Shown here: positions 1-7,950 of the stretch, one piece after another
Numbering within the stretch: the first letter of the stretch is position 1
How the letters are laid out: the number at the start of each line of letters is the position of its first letter
Source of the DNA: CAG-917 sp051883555
GTDB lineage: Bacteria > Bacillota > Clostridia > Christensenellales > CAG-917
Assembly (NCBI GenBank): GCA_051883555.1
Contig: JBJETY010000050.1
Location: 1 to 43,728 of the forward strand
Direction of reading: 5' to 3'
DNA length: 43,728 bases
Notes under the pieces: generated by a model
Databases searched by the model: none
What the model saw: the letters and a program-made list of their open reading frames with translations, nothing else
Told to the model about the DNA's origin: nothing
Made by a program: the position numbers and the translations under genes

Positions 1-170
1 GGGTTGGAAATTCGGCTGTTTATATGGCCGCATTTAAGCGAATCGAAAAGATGAGCTAATTCCTCTGCCGTCTCGTATACGTAAGTTGTACTTTGATACA
101 ATGGCAAAACTCTTGTATCACCGCTTTTAGGGGCATACGAGCCTTGCACGCATTCTGTTGCCTTTTTCAT
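1..170 (-). CDS. metY: O-acetylhomoserine sulfhydrylase, N-terminal part (cut by window edge)
   Basis: Only the first 56 codons are inside the window; the rest lies to the left. The product begins MKKATECVQGSYAPKSGD and continues with RVLPLYQSTTYVYET and ends in SRISNP, the conserved N-terminal region of the Cys/Met-metabolism PLP-dependent family, closest to O-acetylhomoserine aminocarboxypropyltransferase, which makes homocysteine from O-acetylhomoserine and sulfide. The PLP lysine is not visible because it lies further on. The ATG at 170 is preceded by TAAGGAG at good spacing. No S-box or T-box is seen in the 198 nt between this gene and smpB. The assignment rests on the N-terminus alone; cystathionine gamma-synthase relatives are the alternative. 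Confidence 0.8.
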   Translation of the reverse strand, partial: MKKATECVQGSYAPKSGDTRVLPLYQSTTYVYETAEELAHLFDSLKCGHINSRISN

Positions 171-368
171 AGTTTCTCCTTAAATTGCATTTATGTATGT
201 AGCGTATATTTTTTGCGTAGGAAGCGTTAAATTTTTTGTGTCCGAATTCTGGCCGCTTACAACGCTCTGGCGTTTCTTATAAAATTGCCACGGTTTACGC
301 AAAATATCGAATTTATCGTAGCCGATTTTACGTCGTGCCAATAAAATTTTATTTCAGAACAAACGACT

Positions 369-824
369 TTATCTGGCGTTATATTCCTTTTTTATCCTTT
401 CAATTTTTCTGTTTTCTTCACGAGTCTTAATTGTCTGTCTCTTATCGTAAAGTTGTTTACCGCGACAAATTCCCAACTCGATTTTTACAAGCGACTTTTT
501 AAAATATAATTTGAGAGGCACAAGCGTGTAGCCTTTAATTTCGATTTTACCTCTGATTTTATTGATTTCGTTTCTGTTTAAAAGCAATTTTCTGGTACGA
601 TATGGGTCAACGTTAAAAAAACTGCCTTTATCATAAGGGGAAATATGTGCGCCGAGCAAAAAGACTTCACCGTTTTTCACAACGGCATAACTGTCTTTAA
701 GATTCACCGCTCCTTGTCTTATCGATTTGACTTCAGCGCCGACAAGCGCTATTCCCGCCTCGTACGTCTCTTCAACGAAATAATCGTGATAAGCTTTTTT
801 ATTAGTCGTTATTACCCTTTCCAT
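369..824 (-). CDS. smpB: SsrA-binding protein SmpB
   Basis: About 151 residues, the normal size. SmpB binds tmRNA and delivers it to stalled ribosomes for trans-translation. Family signatures visible: TNKKAYHDYFVEETYEAGI near the start, GAEVKSIRQGAVNLKDSYA, the HISPYDKGSF stretch, YKSR-like region replaced by DPYRTRKLLLN, KLYFKKSLVKIELGICRGK, and the basic C-terminal tail YDKRQTIKTREENRKIERIKK that folds on the decoding centre. I prefer the ATG at 824, with AAAGG five bases upstream; a GTG at 830 would sit inside that ribosome binding site. No ssrA (tmRNA) gene is found beside it. The RNase R gene that often lies between secG and smpB is absent. Confidence 0.95.
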   Translation of the reverse strand: MERVITTNKKAYHDYFVEETYEAGIALVGAEVKSIRQGAVNLKDSYAVVKNGEVFLLGAHISPYDKGSFFNVDPYRTRKLLLNRNEINKIRGKIEIKGYTLVPLKLYFKKSLVKIELGICRGKQLYDKRQTIKTREENRKIERIKKEYNAR

Positions 825-854
825 TTTCACCTTTATATATCATATATCCGATAA

Positions 855-1094
855 AACAATATTCGTTTCCGTAAATTGCTTTTAAAATTCAATTTACCTA
901 AAACAGTCCGCAAAACAAACCGAATTAAAAATTCAAATTTGTTTAATGATTTAAGCGTTAAAACTTATATGCGTTTTAAATATTAAGTGCGGTATAATAA
1001 ATTTTATACTTATTTTATATAAACTTTTTTCTTTTATAAACTTTATTCCTATATGAACTTTATCCTATATGAACTTTATTTTAAACTTTAATTT
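855..1094. repeat. AT-rich gap between secG and smpB with short tandem repeats
   Basis: No gene is visible. Between about 1010 and 1090 a unit close to CTATATGAACTTTATT recurs four to five times with decay (TATATAAACTTT, TTATAAACTTTATT, TATATGAACTTTAT twice, TTAAACTTTA). The region belongs to the untranslated leader side of smpB, downstream of the secG terminator. Confidence 0.5.
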
Positions 1095-1119
1095 AAAAGC
1101 GACCATGAAGGTCGCTTTT
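1095..1119 (-). terminator. Intrinsic terminator after secG
   Basis: Ten-base arms AAAAGCGACC and GGTCGCTTTT with a five-base loop, directly after the secG stop codon. On the minus strand it is followed by an A/T-rich stretch; the plus-strand reading has the better T-run. Confidence 0.75.
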
Positions 1120-1123
1120 TGAT

Positions 1124-1453
1124 TTAAACTGTTGCACCTGTTCCGACGTCTACCATAGATATTATAAAGAATATGATTGAAGTCACCATAATCAAGCAAA
1201 AAAGAACAAGTGTTATTTTTTTCAAAATGCCTTCCTTTGACCGTGCCTTATTTTTTCCGTAATACGAATCCGAACTTCCCGTGATAGCCTGCACGTTTTC
1301 ATCTGTGCCCTGTTGCATCAAAACAACAACTACCATAGCAATCGCCATAAGCACCATAAGTACCATAAGAGCGATTAACGTGCCCTGTCTCACCTCATAC
1401 GTCATATTCGTAACGTTTTTTATTGCCATCAATGTCGAATCAAAGTTAAACAT
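1124..1453 (-). CDS. secG: Preprotein translocase subunit SecG
   Basis: About 109 residues. SecG is the small accessory subunit of the SecYEG channel in the cytoplasmic membrane. The product has a hydrophobic segment rich in Met, Val and Ala at roughly 27-48, the hallmark VVLMQQGTDENVQAITGSSD loop (family form: LLQ.g...g....f.g....ffg), then YYGKNKARSKEGILKK, and a second membrane segment near 80-102. The family loop normally has more glycine; the DENVQ substitution is a variation. Start at the ATG at 1453 with AGAGGT upstream; the open frame extends to 1537, but that part overlaps the promoter at 1485-1513. Short genes like this are easily missed, but motif and position near smpB agree. Confidence 0.85.
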   Translation of the reverse strand: MFNFDSTLMAIKNVTNMTYEVRQGTLIALMVLMVLMAIAMVVVVLMQQGTDENVQAITGSSDSYYGKNKARSKEGILKKITLVLFCLIMVTSIIFFIISMVDVGTGATV

Positions 1454-1484
1454 ATTAAAACCTCTATTTGTTCGTAACGCAAGA

Positions 1485-1513
1485 ATTTTAACACAGAAAA
1501 GTAAAAAATACAA
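1485..1513 (-). promoter_or_regulatory. Promoter of secG (sigma-A type)
   Basis: On the minus strand TTGTAT (1508-1513), a 17-base spacer and TAAAAT (1485-1490). The transcript would begin near 1478, giving a leader of about 25 nt that contains the AGAGGT ribosome binding site. Confidence 0.6.
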
Positions 1514-1530
1514 GCATTTTACATATATTT

Positions 1531-1560
1531 TTAACACTTTTCAAGCAATCGTCATATATT
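1531..1560 (+). promoter_or_regulatory. Promoter of the ferritin-like gene
   Basis: TTAACA (1531-1536), 18-base spacer, TATATT (1555-1560), then GGAGGTTGT and the ATG at 1581. It is divergent from the secG promoter; the -35 boxes are about 20 bp apart. Confidence 0.45.
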
Positions 1561-1580
1561 GTATCGTATTTGGAGGTTGT

Positions 1581-2063
1581 ATGAATAAGATTTTAGCGTC
1601 ATCCGATTTACCGTATCCGGAAATCGAAGTAACTCCGTCTATTGCGGAAGCGAGAATACTGATGCCAAGTTACGGCGGAAGAAACAGCGAAACTACGGCA
1701 ATTTTAACGTATATGTATCAAACCTACGTTTCCGACAAGTTTAACGACACTCTCGAGGCAATAGCAATTTCCGAAATGCACCATCACGAGCTTTTAGGAG
1801 AAGCGATAACAAAACTCGGCGGATATCCCGTTATAGGCAGCGGCACGTACTGGAACGGAAGCTACGTAAATTATCAGACGTCGCCTGCCGAATTTTTACA
1901 AAGCAATATCAGTGCGGAAAAAACAGCCATAATCGGATACGAAAAAGCTATTTTAAATTTAAATCAGAAATCATTAAAAATGCTACTTGAAAGAATAATA
2001 TTGGACGAAGAATTACATATAAAAATATTTGAAGAATTGATAAACTCTCTTGCCAACGAATAA
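1581..2063 (+). CDS. Ferritin-like di-iron/di-manganese domain protein
   Basis: 160 residues, starting at the ATG at 1581 behind GGAGGTTG. The predicted four-helix bundle carries metal-ligand motifs in each helix: Glu in NSETTAI (helix 1), EMHHHELLGE (helix 2), SAEKTAIIGYE (helix 3) and DEELHIKIFEEL (helix 4), i.e. the E, ExxH, E, ExxH plan of the ferritin/rubrerythrin/Mn-catalase-like superfamily. It is too short for a manganese catalase and has no rubredoxin knuckle, so it is not a classic rubrerythrin. Families of this length with the N-terminal phrase LPYPEIEV followed by PSYGGRNSET are common in Clostridia; their reaction is not established, and oxygen or peroxide defence or metal handling is inference. 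It stands alone with its own promoter and terminator. Confidence 0.8.
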   Translation: MNKILASSDLPYPEIEVTPSIAEARILMPSYGGRNSETTAILTYMYQTYVSDKFNDTLEAIAISEMHHHELLGEAITKLGGYPVIGSGTYWNGSYVNYQTSPAEFLQSNISAEKTAIIGYEKAILNLNQKSLKMLLERIILDEELHIKIFEELINSLANE

Positions 2064-2288
2064 TTTATTGCGGTTTAAACATCGAAAATTTATTACGGCA
2101 TATAATGATAGATACCGTACTACTGTTATCGCAACGAACAACTTAATAAGATATAATTAAAAGCAACTTATTATCTTATAGCAACGAATACCGTTTATAA
2201 CAGCAATAAATAACGTATTACGATATAAGCAACGGAGAGTTTATTGCGATACACCTACAAACAACCTATTTATGTAAATATCAATTGG

Positions 2289-2320
2289 AAAAGTATTTAA
2301 GAGTTGTCTTAAATACTTTT
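2289..2320 (+). terminator. Terminator of the ferritin-like gene
   Basis: AAAAGTATTTAAG and CTTAAATACTTTT pair over 13 bases around a six-base loop, followed on the plus strand by TAATTTT. It lies about 225 nt after the stop codon, so the 3' untranslated part is long. Confidence 0.6.
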
Positions 2321-2380
2321 TAATTTTAAGCTGACTTGTTAAGCAATTACACTTGTTGAGCAATTACAACCTTAAAATAA

Positions 2381-2408
2381 AACCGAAATTCCATTGAAAA
2401 TTTCGGTT
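2381..2408 (-). terminator. Terminator of the recO-sua5-phosphatase operon
   Basis: AACCGAAATT and AATTTCGGTT form a ten-base stem with an eight-base loop; on the minus strand the stem is followed by TTATTTTAAG. It is also usable on the plus strand, so it separates the convergent genes. Confidence 0.7.
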
Positions 2409-2504
2409 AATATTTTTAAAAAATTCAAACTTTGTTTGATAATTTTTGCTCGATAAAGTTTTAAAACAAATTGTACAAACTTATCTCAAAAACAAACGGT
2501 ACAC

Positions 2505-2975
2505 CTAAATTTTTCTGATGTTTTTAGATATGTATCTGATAACTTGCGGAAGCGACGTTTCTATTTTACCGCATGCCTCGTCGTATTCGAAAAATGTTTG
2601 TCCGAACGGGTCTTTAATATTTTCCGTCCCCGGCAACTTAGAACCGAAACCGATAATCTTCTTATTTTCGCCGAACATATCCTCAACGTCCGATTCCAGA
2701 TACATGCTGAGAGGAATAATCAAATCGGCTTTTTTGAAAATATCTTTAGTAAGTTGTCTTGCGCTATGCGGAGGAATATCTTTTATTCCGCGAGCCGACA
2801 TCGCTCTCACGGCATATTCCGCTATAGGCGCTCCCTCTTGCGCTTTTATACCTGCCGACGATACGCTTATGCCTTCGATATCTTCGCTTTCGAGCAAATG
2901 GCGAAACATTATTTCTGCCATAGGAGAGCGGCAAGTATTGCCTGAGCAAACGAACACTACATTCAAATCTTTCAT
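2505..2975 (-). CDS. ywlE: Low-molecular-weight phosphatase, arginine-phosphatase (YwlE) type
   Basis: 156 residues. The P-loop is VCSGNTCRSPMAE (Cys and Arg of CX5R) and the general-acid loop is DPFGQ (family DP). Within low-molecular-weight phosphatases the residue after the Asn distinguishes classes: Thr, as here (NTCRS), is typical of protein-arginine phosphatases such as Bacillus YwlE, while Ile/Leu is typical of tyrosine phosphatases. Sua5 directly upstream mirrors the B. subtilis ywlC-ywlE neighbourhood. The start codon abuts the sua5 stop, and the AAGGAGG site lies inside the end of sua5, so the two are translationally linked. No McsB arginine kinase gene is in the window; the substrate specificity is inferred from the Thr only. 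Confidence 0.85.
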   Translation of the reverse strand: MKDLNVVFVCSGNTCRSPMAEIMFRHLLESEDIEGISVSSAGIKAQEGAPIAEYAVRAMSARGIKDIPPHSARQLTKDIFKKADLIIPLSMYLESDVEDMFGENKKIIGFGSKLPGTENIKDPFGQTFFEYDEACGKIETSLPQVIRYISKNIRKI

Positions 2976-3959
2976 TTAAACCTCCTTATTGCTTGCCGAC
3001 TTTTCAACTCTGTTCATAACGGAACCGTATAAGCCGTCATAGCCGAAATGCTCGATTATAATCTCATCGAACGTTCTTTCCGCATTCAGCATGGAAATGT
3101 AAATATTTTTCGAGACCTCTTTTGCGGTTTTACCTAAAAAAATAAATTTCCTGCCGCCCAAGTCCCTGACGTTTCTGGTTTTTAAAATATAAACGGGATT
3201 TTTACCGTCATTCACTGCCGCATCATACTCTGTAAGTCCCGATTCAAATGTTCTTGCAATCACCGCAGGTACTTTCGGCGCATAATGAGTATATTTCATA
3301 CCCGGCGATTTTGCAATCTTAATTTCCCCGCCAAACTTTTCAACGCAGGATAAGACTTTTAAAAGCATTTCTTCGGTTACGTATCCCGGACGTAAAATCG
3401 TAGGAGTATTTGCGGTTAAATCCAACACTGTGGACTCGATTCCGACCTTGCATGCACCGCCGTCAAGAATAAGGGGGATAAGTCCTTTCATATCTTCATA
3501 AGTATATTCAGCCGTCGTAGGACTAACGTGCTTAGATTTGTTAGCCGACGGAGCGGCAATAGGATGCGACAGACTAATCAGTTTCCTTGCCGTTTTACAC
3601 GCAGGTACTCTTACGGCAACGGTATCGCCTCCCGCGGTTACGATGCTTGGAAATTCGTCCCTCTTTTGCAAAACGACCGTCAAAGGTCCGGGCATAAATT
3701 TCTTTGCCAGAAGATAAAACTCGTCCGGAATGTTTTTTGCAACAAGGCTTGCGTCCTTATATGAAGAGAGATGCACGATAAGCGGATTATCCTGCGGCCT
3801 TCCTTTAGCTTCGAATATCTTTTTTACGGCTTCGGCATTAAATGCGTCGGCACCCAATCCGTAAACCGTTTCGGTCGGGAAAGCGACAAGCTCGCCGTTT
3901 AAAATGAGTTGCGCCGCTTCTTTAACTCCCCTTTTTGCTTCAATAATTTTCGTTTCCAT
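2976..3959 (-). CDS. ywlC: Threonylcarbamoyl-AMP synthase, Sua5 type
   Basis: 327 residues, two domains. The N-terminal YrdC-like part (about 10-205) has the signatures FPTETVYGLGADA, KGRPQDNPLIVHL, MPGPLTVVL, VAVRVPAC and APSANKS; the C-terminal Sua5 domain starts at the conserved SPGMKYTHYAP. It makes threonylcarbamoyl-AMP from Thr, bicarbonate and ATP, the first step of t6A formation at A37 of ANN-decoding tRNAs. The length (versus about 190 for TsaC) identifies the Sua5 form. Its ATG overlaps the stop codon of the upstream lipoprotein gene (TAATG), indicating coupled translation. TsaB and TsaE, which act in the next step, are encoded near 35-37 kb. Confidence 0.95.
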   Translation of the reverse strand: METKIIEAKRGVKEAAQLILNGELVAFPTETVYGLGADAFNAEAVKKIFEAKGRPQDNPLIVHLSSYKDASLVAKNIPDEFYLLAKKFMPGPLTVVLQKRDEFPSIVTAGGDTVAVRVPACKTARKLISLSHPIAAPSANKSKHVSPTTAEYTYEDMKGLIPLILDGGACKVGIESTVLDLTANTPTILRPGYVTEEMLLKVLSCVEKFGGEIKIAKSPGMKYTHYAPKVPAVIARTFESGLTEYDAAVNDGKNPVYILKTRNVRDLGGRKFIFLGKTAKEVSKNIYISMLNAERTFDEIIIEHFGYDGLYGSVMNRVEKSASNKEV

Positions 3960-5878
3960 TATTTAAGTCTGTAAACCTCGTAATTGCCGTCCTCGCCCAT
4001 TTTAGTTATCGCATAAACTACGCCGAAACCGCCGGACGGAGCAAACAACGTAATTTCGCTGTACTTTGCTTCAATCAACACGTTTTTATTGTTGGATATA
4101 TTCGTGGACTTTACGCCGTAAACTTTCTGTCCTTCTTCATCGTAATCGAAGTAAACGTATGCGCCCGTTTTGTATATAGCGGTACCGCTCTGCTTTATAT
4201 GAAAATTATAGCCGTCCGTCACTTCATTTTTATTGCCAAGCAAAACACTGTATCCGTTTTGCCCGACAAGATAATATCCCAAAACTCCGTTTTCGTCCGT
4301 CTTTTCACCTATAGCGTAATATCCCGTAAACATGGTCAATTTTGAATATTCAAACGGAACTACGATATTTCCTTTCAGGTCTAACGCGCCGTATAAGAAA
4401 CTTGTCGATGACGACGATGAATTTTCCGAATCGACTATAGTACATAAAATCAAACCGCTGTTATAAGTTGCCGATTGATATTCATATTCGCTGTTTCTGC
4501 CGATTAAATTGCCATACTCGTTATATATGTTGACTACGCCCGTCGAAACCTGCACAACGCCGATTTTATCGACGTACGTTCTGACAAGTTCGTTTACGCT
4601 GAGCGATTCGATTTTATCAGACGTCACTTTCTCGCCGCTGTTATACAAATATGACGCGGTATCTCTGAGAGAGAGAACGATTTCAAACTCGAATCCGTCT
4701 TCATACGATATTGAATTCTTTATGATAAATCTGTCGTATTCCACGGTTTTATCGGAATTTCTTACCATTCCGAAAGCCACGTATGAATATCCTTTTTTCA
4801 AAAACTGTTCACAGTCAAAAGTCTTTGTCGAGCTGTACTTATAATATTCATTTTCAATCGACAAAATCATTACGTCTGACTTATACGTCATTCTTTTTCC
4901 TGTTTTTGCGTTAAACAAGAATCTTGAAACTTTCCAATACTTATCGTCTTCGTCCTTATAAAAATAATCATCTTCCGAACCGCTCTCTTCTATATGAATA
5001 AGGAAATTTCCATTGCCGAAATAAGTAGCTTCTATTCCGTTTCCTGTTGTCGAAGAACTTGTCTCGTACGAAAAAATACCTGCCGCGGTAGGTTCGATTA
5101 AAGCGTCGCTTTTTTCGCTATATGAATTTAAAGATATAATTCTCGTTCCCTTGGTATCGCTCGTAGTGAAATTATTAATAACCAAATAACCGTCAAAGCC
5201 CTCAACGTCAGAAATCTTAGACGTCGAAACTTCGACTCTGCCAATCATATTGCCGTTAGACGAAAATGCGAAAAATTTGCTGGACGATACGGTAGAAAGC
5301 GATGTGCCGAAATGCAAATTATACGTTGCCGCCGACGCCGTGGTTACAAAATAATCTTTGGATAACGGACAGCAAAAAGTAGTAATCGATTTAGTCAAAG
5401 TATTGGTGATGTACAAAGGATTGTCATAGTCGTACAACCATTTGTCTCCCTCGAAATCGTAAACCAAAATCTTTGAATCGCTTGTCAACATAAAAATATT
5501 GCCGTAATAGACCTGAATCTGAATAATTTCAAATTTAATATCCTTAAAATATACGTCGCTGCTTCCACGCTTTATAATGTTAAGCTTTTTATAACTTTCA
5601 AGAGAATTTTCTCCCGATACAATAAAGCAATCGATTTCTTCGACGTATCCGTATTCCGTGCTTTGATGCACAGATGAATCGCCGTTATAACCATAGCAAA
5701 AACTGTAACCGCTCGGCAACACGTTCTGAAGTTCGGCTTTTGTAAATTCTCCCACGCTGTTACGGTTTACGTAAACGTCCAAAAGCGAATCTCCGCCATC
5801 TTTATTACATGCAAATAAAGCCATTGCGAGAATGACTACAAGCACAAGTATTGAAATGATTAAAACCTTTTTTTTCAT
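3959..5878 (-). CDS. Large surface lipoprotein of unknown function with WG-repeat-like end
   Basis: 639 residues. The start MKKKVLIISILVLVVILAM followed by ALFAC is a signal peptide with lipobox, Cys at 24. The mature part is rich in beta-type sequence with many Tyr, Ser and Asp, and recurring phrases of the kind ISLNSYSEKSD, LISVNELVRTY. Near residue 510 it has YGALDLKGNIVVPFEYSKL followed by FTGYYAIGEK, which resembles WG (KWG Leptospira) repeats, suggesting a propeller-like fold. No enzyme motif is visible. It sits between recO and sua5 with 5 nt and -1 nt junctions, so it is expressed with them, although nothing in its sequence suggests t6A or repair work. The start follows a weak ribosome binding site. 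Function unknown. Confidence 0.8.
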   Translation of the reverse strand: MKKKVLIISILVLVVILAMALFACNKDGGDSLLDVYVNRNSVGEFTKAELQNVLPSGYSFCYGYNGDSSVHQSTEYGYVEEIDCFIVSGENSLESYKKLNIIKRGSSDVYFKDIKFEIIQIQVYYGNIFMLTSDSKILVYDFEGDKWLYDYDNPLYITNTLTKSITTFCCPLSKDYFVTTASAATYNLHFGTSLSTVSSSKFFAFSSNGNMIGRVEVSTSKISDVEGFDGYLVINNFTTSDTKGTRIISLNSYSEKSDALIEPTAAGIFSYETSSSTTGNGIEATYFGNGNFLIHIEESGSEDDYFYKDEDDKYWKVSRFLFNAKTGKRMTYKSDVMILSIENEYYKYSSTKTFDCEQFLKKGYSYVAFGMVRNSDKTVEYDRFIIKNSISYEDGFEFEIVLSLRDTASYLYNSGEKVTSDKIESLSVNELVRTYVDKIGVVQVSTGVVNIYNEYGNLIGRNSEYEYQSATYNSGLILCTIVDSENSSSSSTSFLYGALDLKGNIVVPFEYSKLTMFTGYYAIGEKTDENGVLGYYLVGQNGYSVLLGNKNEVTDGYNFHIKQSGTAIYKTGAYVYFDYDEEGQKVYGVKSTNISNNKNVLIEAKYSEITLFAPSGGFGVVYAITKMGEDGNYEVYRLK

Positions 5879-5883
5879 ATTTG

Positions 5884-6573
5884 TTATTCCAAAATAGCGA
5901 TTTTTACTCCCAACATATCGTAAACTACGTCGTTGATAAATATATTTGTATTGCGCTGTACTCTTTCGTCTTCACTTACGCCGCCGGATATCAGATTCTC
6001 AAAAACCTCGTGCGGAATTTTACTTTTAAAAACCGAACCGCAGTCGGCACAGACAATTCCGTCATCTTTTGAAAAATATCCTTTATCAAGCAATTGGCCG
6101 CATACCGAACAGCAATTAAAATTGAGATTATATCCGAGACAATCGAGAGCATACAAAACAAATTTATTGTAAACTCTAGTCGGATATATTTTATCAATTG
6201 CAAGAGCTTTTAACGCTCTGACGCCAACCGATAAAAGCTTAGGACAAGGCGTATTTTCAAGACTGAAATCGAGCATCGACTTTAAAACGGCAAAACCTGC
6301 GTAATAACGTTTAATATCAAGGGAAATCTCAGAAAAACTTTCAATTTGTTTACAATCGGTAATTATGTATTTTCCGTCTTTTCCTACAAGCGTATATTCG
6401 CCGAAATTAAAAGGCATAGATGCAAATTTCAATTTCGCATTAATTTTTTTTACGCTTTTACAGGTTGCAACGATTTTCCCTTTTTCAGCCGAAACGAGCG
6501 TAACCAGTTTATCGTTTTCTTTATAATCGATGCTTTTACAGCACAAAGCCGTAATTTTGTTTTCCGTATTCAT
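5884..6573 (-). CDS. recO: DNA repair protein RecO
   Basis: 229 residues, slightly shorter than the usual 240-260. RecO helps load RecA onto SSB-coated single strands together with RecR. The N-terminal OB fold is recognisable in ITALCCKSIDYKENDKLVTLV (family form: vL....y.E.dkiv.l.t...Gk) with EKGKIVATCKSVKK; the middle is the helical domain with YYAGFAVLKSML; the zinc finger CSVCG...CADCG near 155-178 uses two Cys pairs. In Bacilli recO follows era; here era is about 480 nt upstream and recO has its own promoter. No clear ribosome binding site precedes the ATG at 6573. Confidence 0.88.
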   Translation of the reverse strand: MNTENKITALCCKSIDYKENDKLVTLVSAEKGKIVATCKSVKKINAKLKFASMPFNFGEYTLVGKDGKYIITDCKQIESFSEISLDIKRYYAGFAVLKSMLDFSLENTPCPKLLSVGVRALKALAIDKIYPTRVYNKFVLYALDCLGYNLNFNCCSVCGQLLDKGYFSKDDGIVCADCGSVFKSKIPHEVFENLISGGVSEDERVQRNTNIFINDVVYDMLGVKIAILE

Positions 6574-6617
6574 TTTAATTAATTATCGTCTTTATCGGAT
6601 AAATTCTTATATAAACT

Positions 6618-6645
6618 ATAATAGCCTATTTTTCCCGTTTTGCAA
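6618..6645 (-). promoter_or_regulatory. Promoter of the recO-lipoprotein-sua5-phosphatase operon
   Basis: On the minus strand TTGCAA (6640-6645), a 16-base spacer and TATTAT (6618-6623), about 45 nt ahead of the recO start. Confidence 0.5.
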
Positions 6646-6740
6646 AACAGTTTCCACATCATATTTTTATTATCGTTCATATTTATATTTTGTTCCGAAA
6701 ACAAAGCGTTTATTCCATATAATCCGTTATGATTTCGTTA

Positions 6741-6773
6741 TTAATTAATCTGATTTTAAATCGGATTAATTAA
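6741..6773. repeat. AT-rich inverted repeat in the era-recO gap
   Basis: Arms TTAATTAATC and GATTAATTAA enclose GATTT/AAATC, giving a 33-nt hairpin with only one non-Watson-Crick position (T opposite G). There is no T-run on either side, so it is not an ordinary terminator. Confidence 0.55.
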
Positions 6774-7055
6774 ATCAGTGTTAAAGACCGTATGCGACGA
6801 AGCGATGACGATAACGGCAAAAATTTCAGATTGCTTTTTAAATTAAAACCGATTTAATTACGTTTACACATAACCGCTTATGCATAACGGTGACGCATAG
6901 ATACATTTCTATAAATCGCAACTTTCCGCTACGGGTAACCGCCGTTTTATATAAACGCTTCCGCCGATAAATTCATTTATGCATAAGTTACGTTCAATTC
7001 GCAATAAATATCGTAAAACTATTCGATACTTATTCTGATAATTACGTATTAAAAT

Positions 7056-7949
7056 TTATTTAACGTCCTTAAAGTCATAACCTAATTCACGCATCAGATA
7101 CTCGCTGTTACGCCATTCGGGTTTGACTTTTACGTACAGCGTAAGAAAAACCTTACTTCCTACAAGTTCTTCCAAATCAACTCTTGCATTTGTTGCAATT
7201 TGTTTAAGCATGCTACCGCCCTTTCCGATTACAATAGCTTTATGCGATTGCTTTTCGACAATTATATCGGCGGAAATATCAATAATATCTTTATCTTCTC
7301 TTTGTTTAAATTCGTTTATTTCCACTCCCAGACCGTAAGGAATTTCCTTATCAAGAAGATACAGCCCTTTTTCTCTGATGATTTCCTGAGCCATAAAACG
7401 CAAAGTGCGGTCGGTGTACATATCGTCAGGGAACATTTTTTCGCCTTCCGGAACAATCTTTTTTACCGATTCGAGAAGAATTTCAATTCCCTCTTTTTTC
7501 TTTGCTGAAATAGGAATTATTTCCGTTACAAAATCAAATCGGTTGAGCGATTCAAGCACTTTAAAAAGCGTTTCACGGGTTACACAGTCCTGTTTGTTTA
7601 AAGCGATTATCGTAGGCAACTTTCCGCGATAGCTTTCTAAAAATTCGCTGTCAGCGTCCGACAAACCTTTTGCGGCGTCGATAACGTAAACCATGCAATC
7701 AGCGTCTTTGACGGAAGCGGAAACAGTTTTGTTCATATATTCGCCGAGCGTATTTTTAGATTTATGAAATCCCGGCGTATCGACAAATACAAGTTGTGCG
7801 TCGCTAAGATTGAGTATTCCCAAAATATTGTTACGCGTTGTCTGCGGTCGCCACGATACGATTGCTACTTTTTCGCCGACTAACGTATTTATAAGCGTTG
7901 ATTTTCCGGCATTCGGCAAACCGGCTATACATATAAAACCTGATTTCAT
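7056..7949 (-). CDS. era: GTPase Era
   Basis: 297 residues, normal for Era, which binds the 3' end of 16S rRNA and assists 30S maturation. GTPase motifs: GLPNAGKSTLI (G1), TTRNNILGIL (G2), DTPGF (G3), NKQD (G4) and ISAKK (G5). The C-terminal KH domain has EKQSHKAIVIGKGGSMLKQI with the GxxG loop. Start codon behind GTGAGGT, one base after the ybeY stop, as expected for ybeY-era coupling. No terminator is seen immediately downstream. Confidence 0.97.
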   Translation of the reverse strand: MKSGFICIAGLPNAGKSTLINTLVGEKVAIVSWRPQTTRNNILGILNLSDAQLVFVDTPGFHKSKNTLGEYMNKTVSASVKDADCMVYVIDAAKGLSDADSEFLESYRGKLPTIIALNKQDCVTRETLFKVLESLNRFDFVTEIIPISAKKKEGIEILLESVKKIVPEGEKMFPDDMYTDRTLRFMAQEIIREKGLYLLDKEIPYGLGVEINEFKQREDKDIIDISADIIVEKQSHKAIVIGKGGSMLKQIATNARVDLEELVGSKVFLTLYVKVKPEWRNSEYLMRELGYDFKDVK

Positions 7950-7950
7950 T

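Larger units (their letters stand above)
2064..2504. other. Intergenic region with two hairpins, no gene
   Basis: 441 nt of AT-rich DNA between two convergent genes. Besides the two terminators annotated separately, 2080-2260 contains scattered decayed copies of GCAACGAA/TAC and TTATTGCG; I see no reading frame with a ribosome binding site and no structured RNA that I recognise. Confidence 0.5.
6574..7055. other. Intergenic region between era and recO, no gene
   Basis: 482 nt without a plausible coding frame. It contains the recO promoter (6618-6645) and a long AT-rich inverted repeat (6741-6773). The rest (6790-7040) has scattered ATAACG/ATTACG/GCATAA words but nothing I can name; the dgkA and cdd genes found here in Bacillus are absent. 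Confidence 0.5.

Noticed and set aside
171..368. Possible tmRNA or S-box in the gap between smpB and the metY start
   Set aside because: The gap is too short for ssrA and shows no tRNA-like ends; the S-box core sequences are absent.
1281..1580. N-terminal extension of the ferritin-like protein by 100 codons
   Set aside because: The extension is antisense to secG and its promoter; the ATG at 1581 has a GGAGG site and matches the family start.
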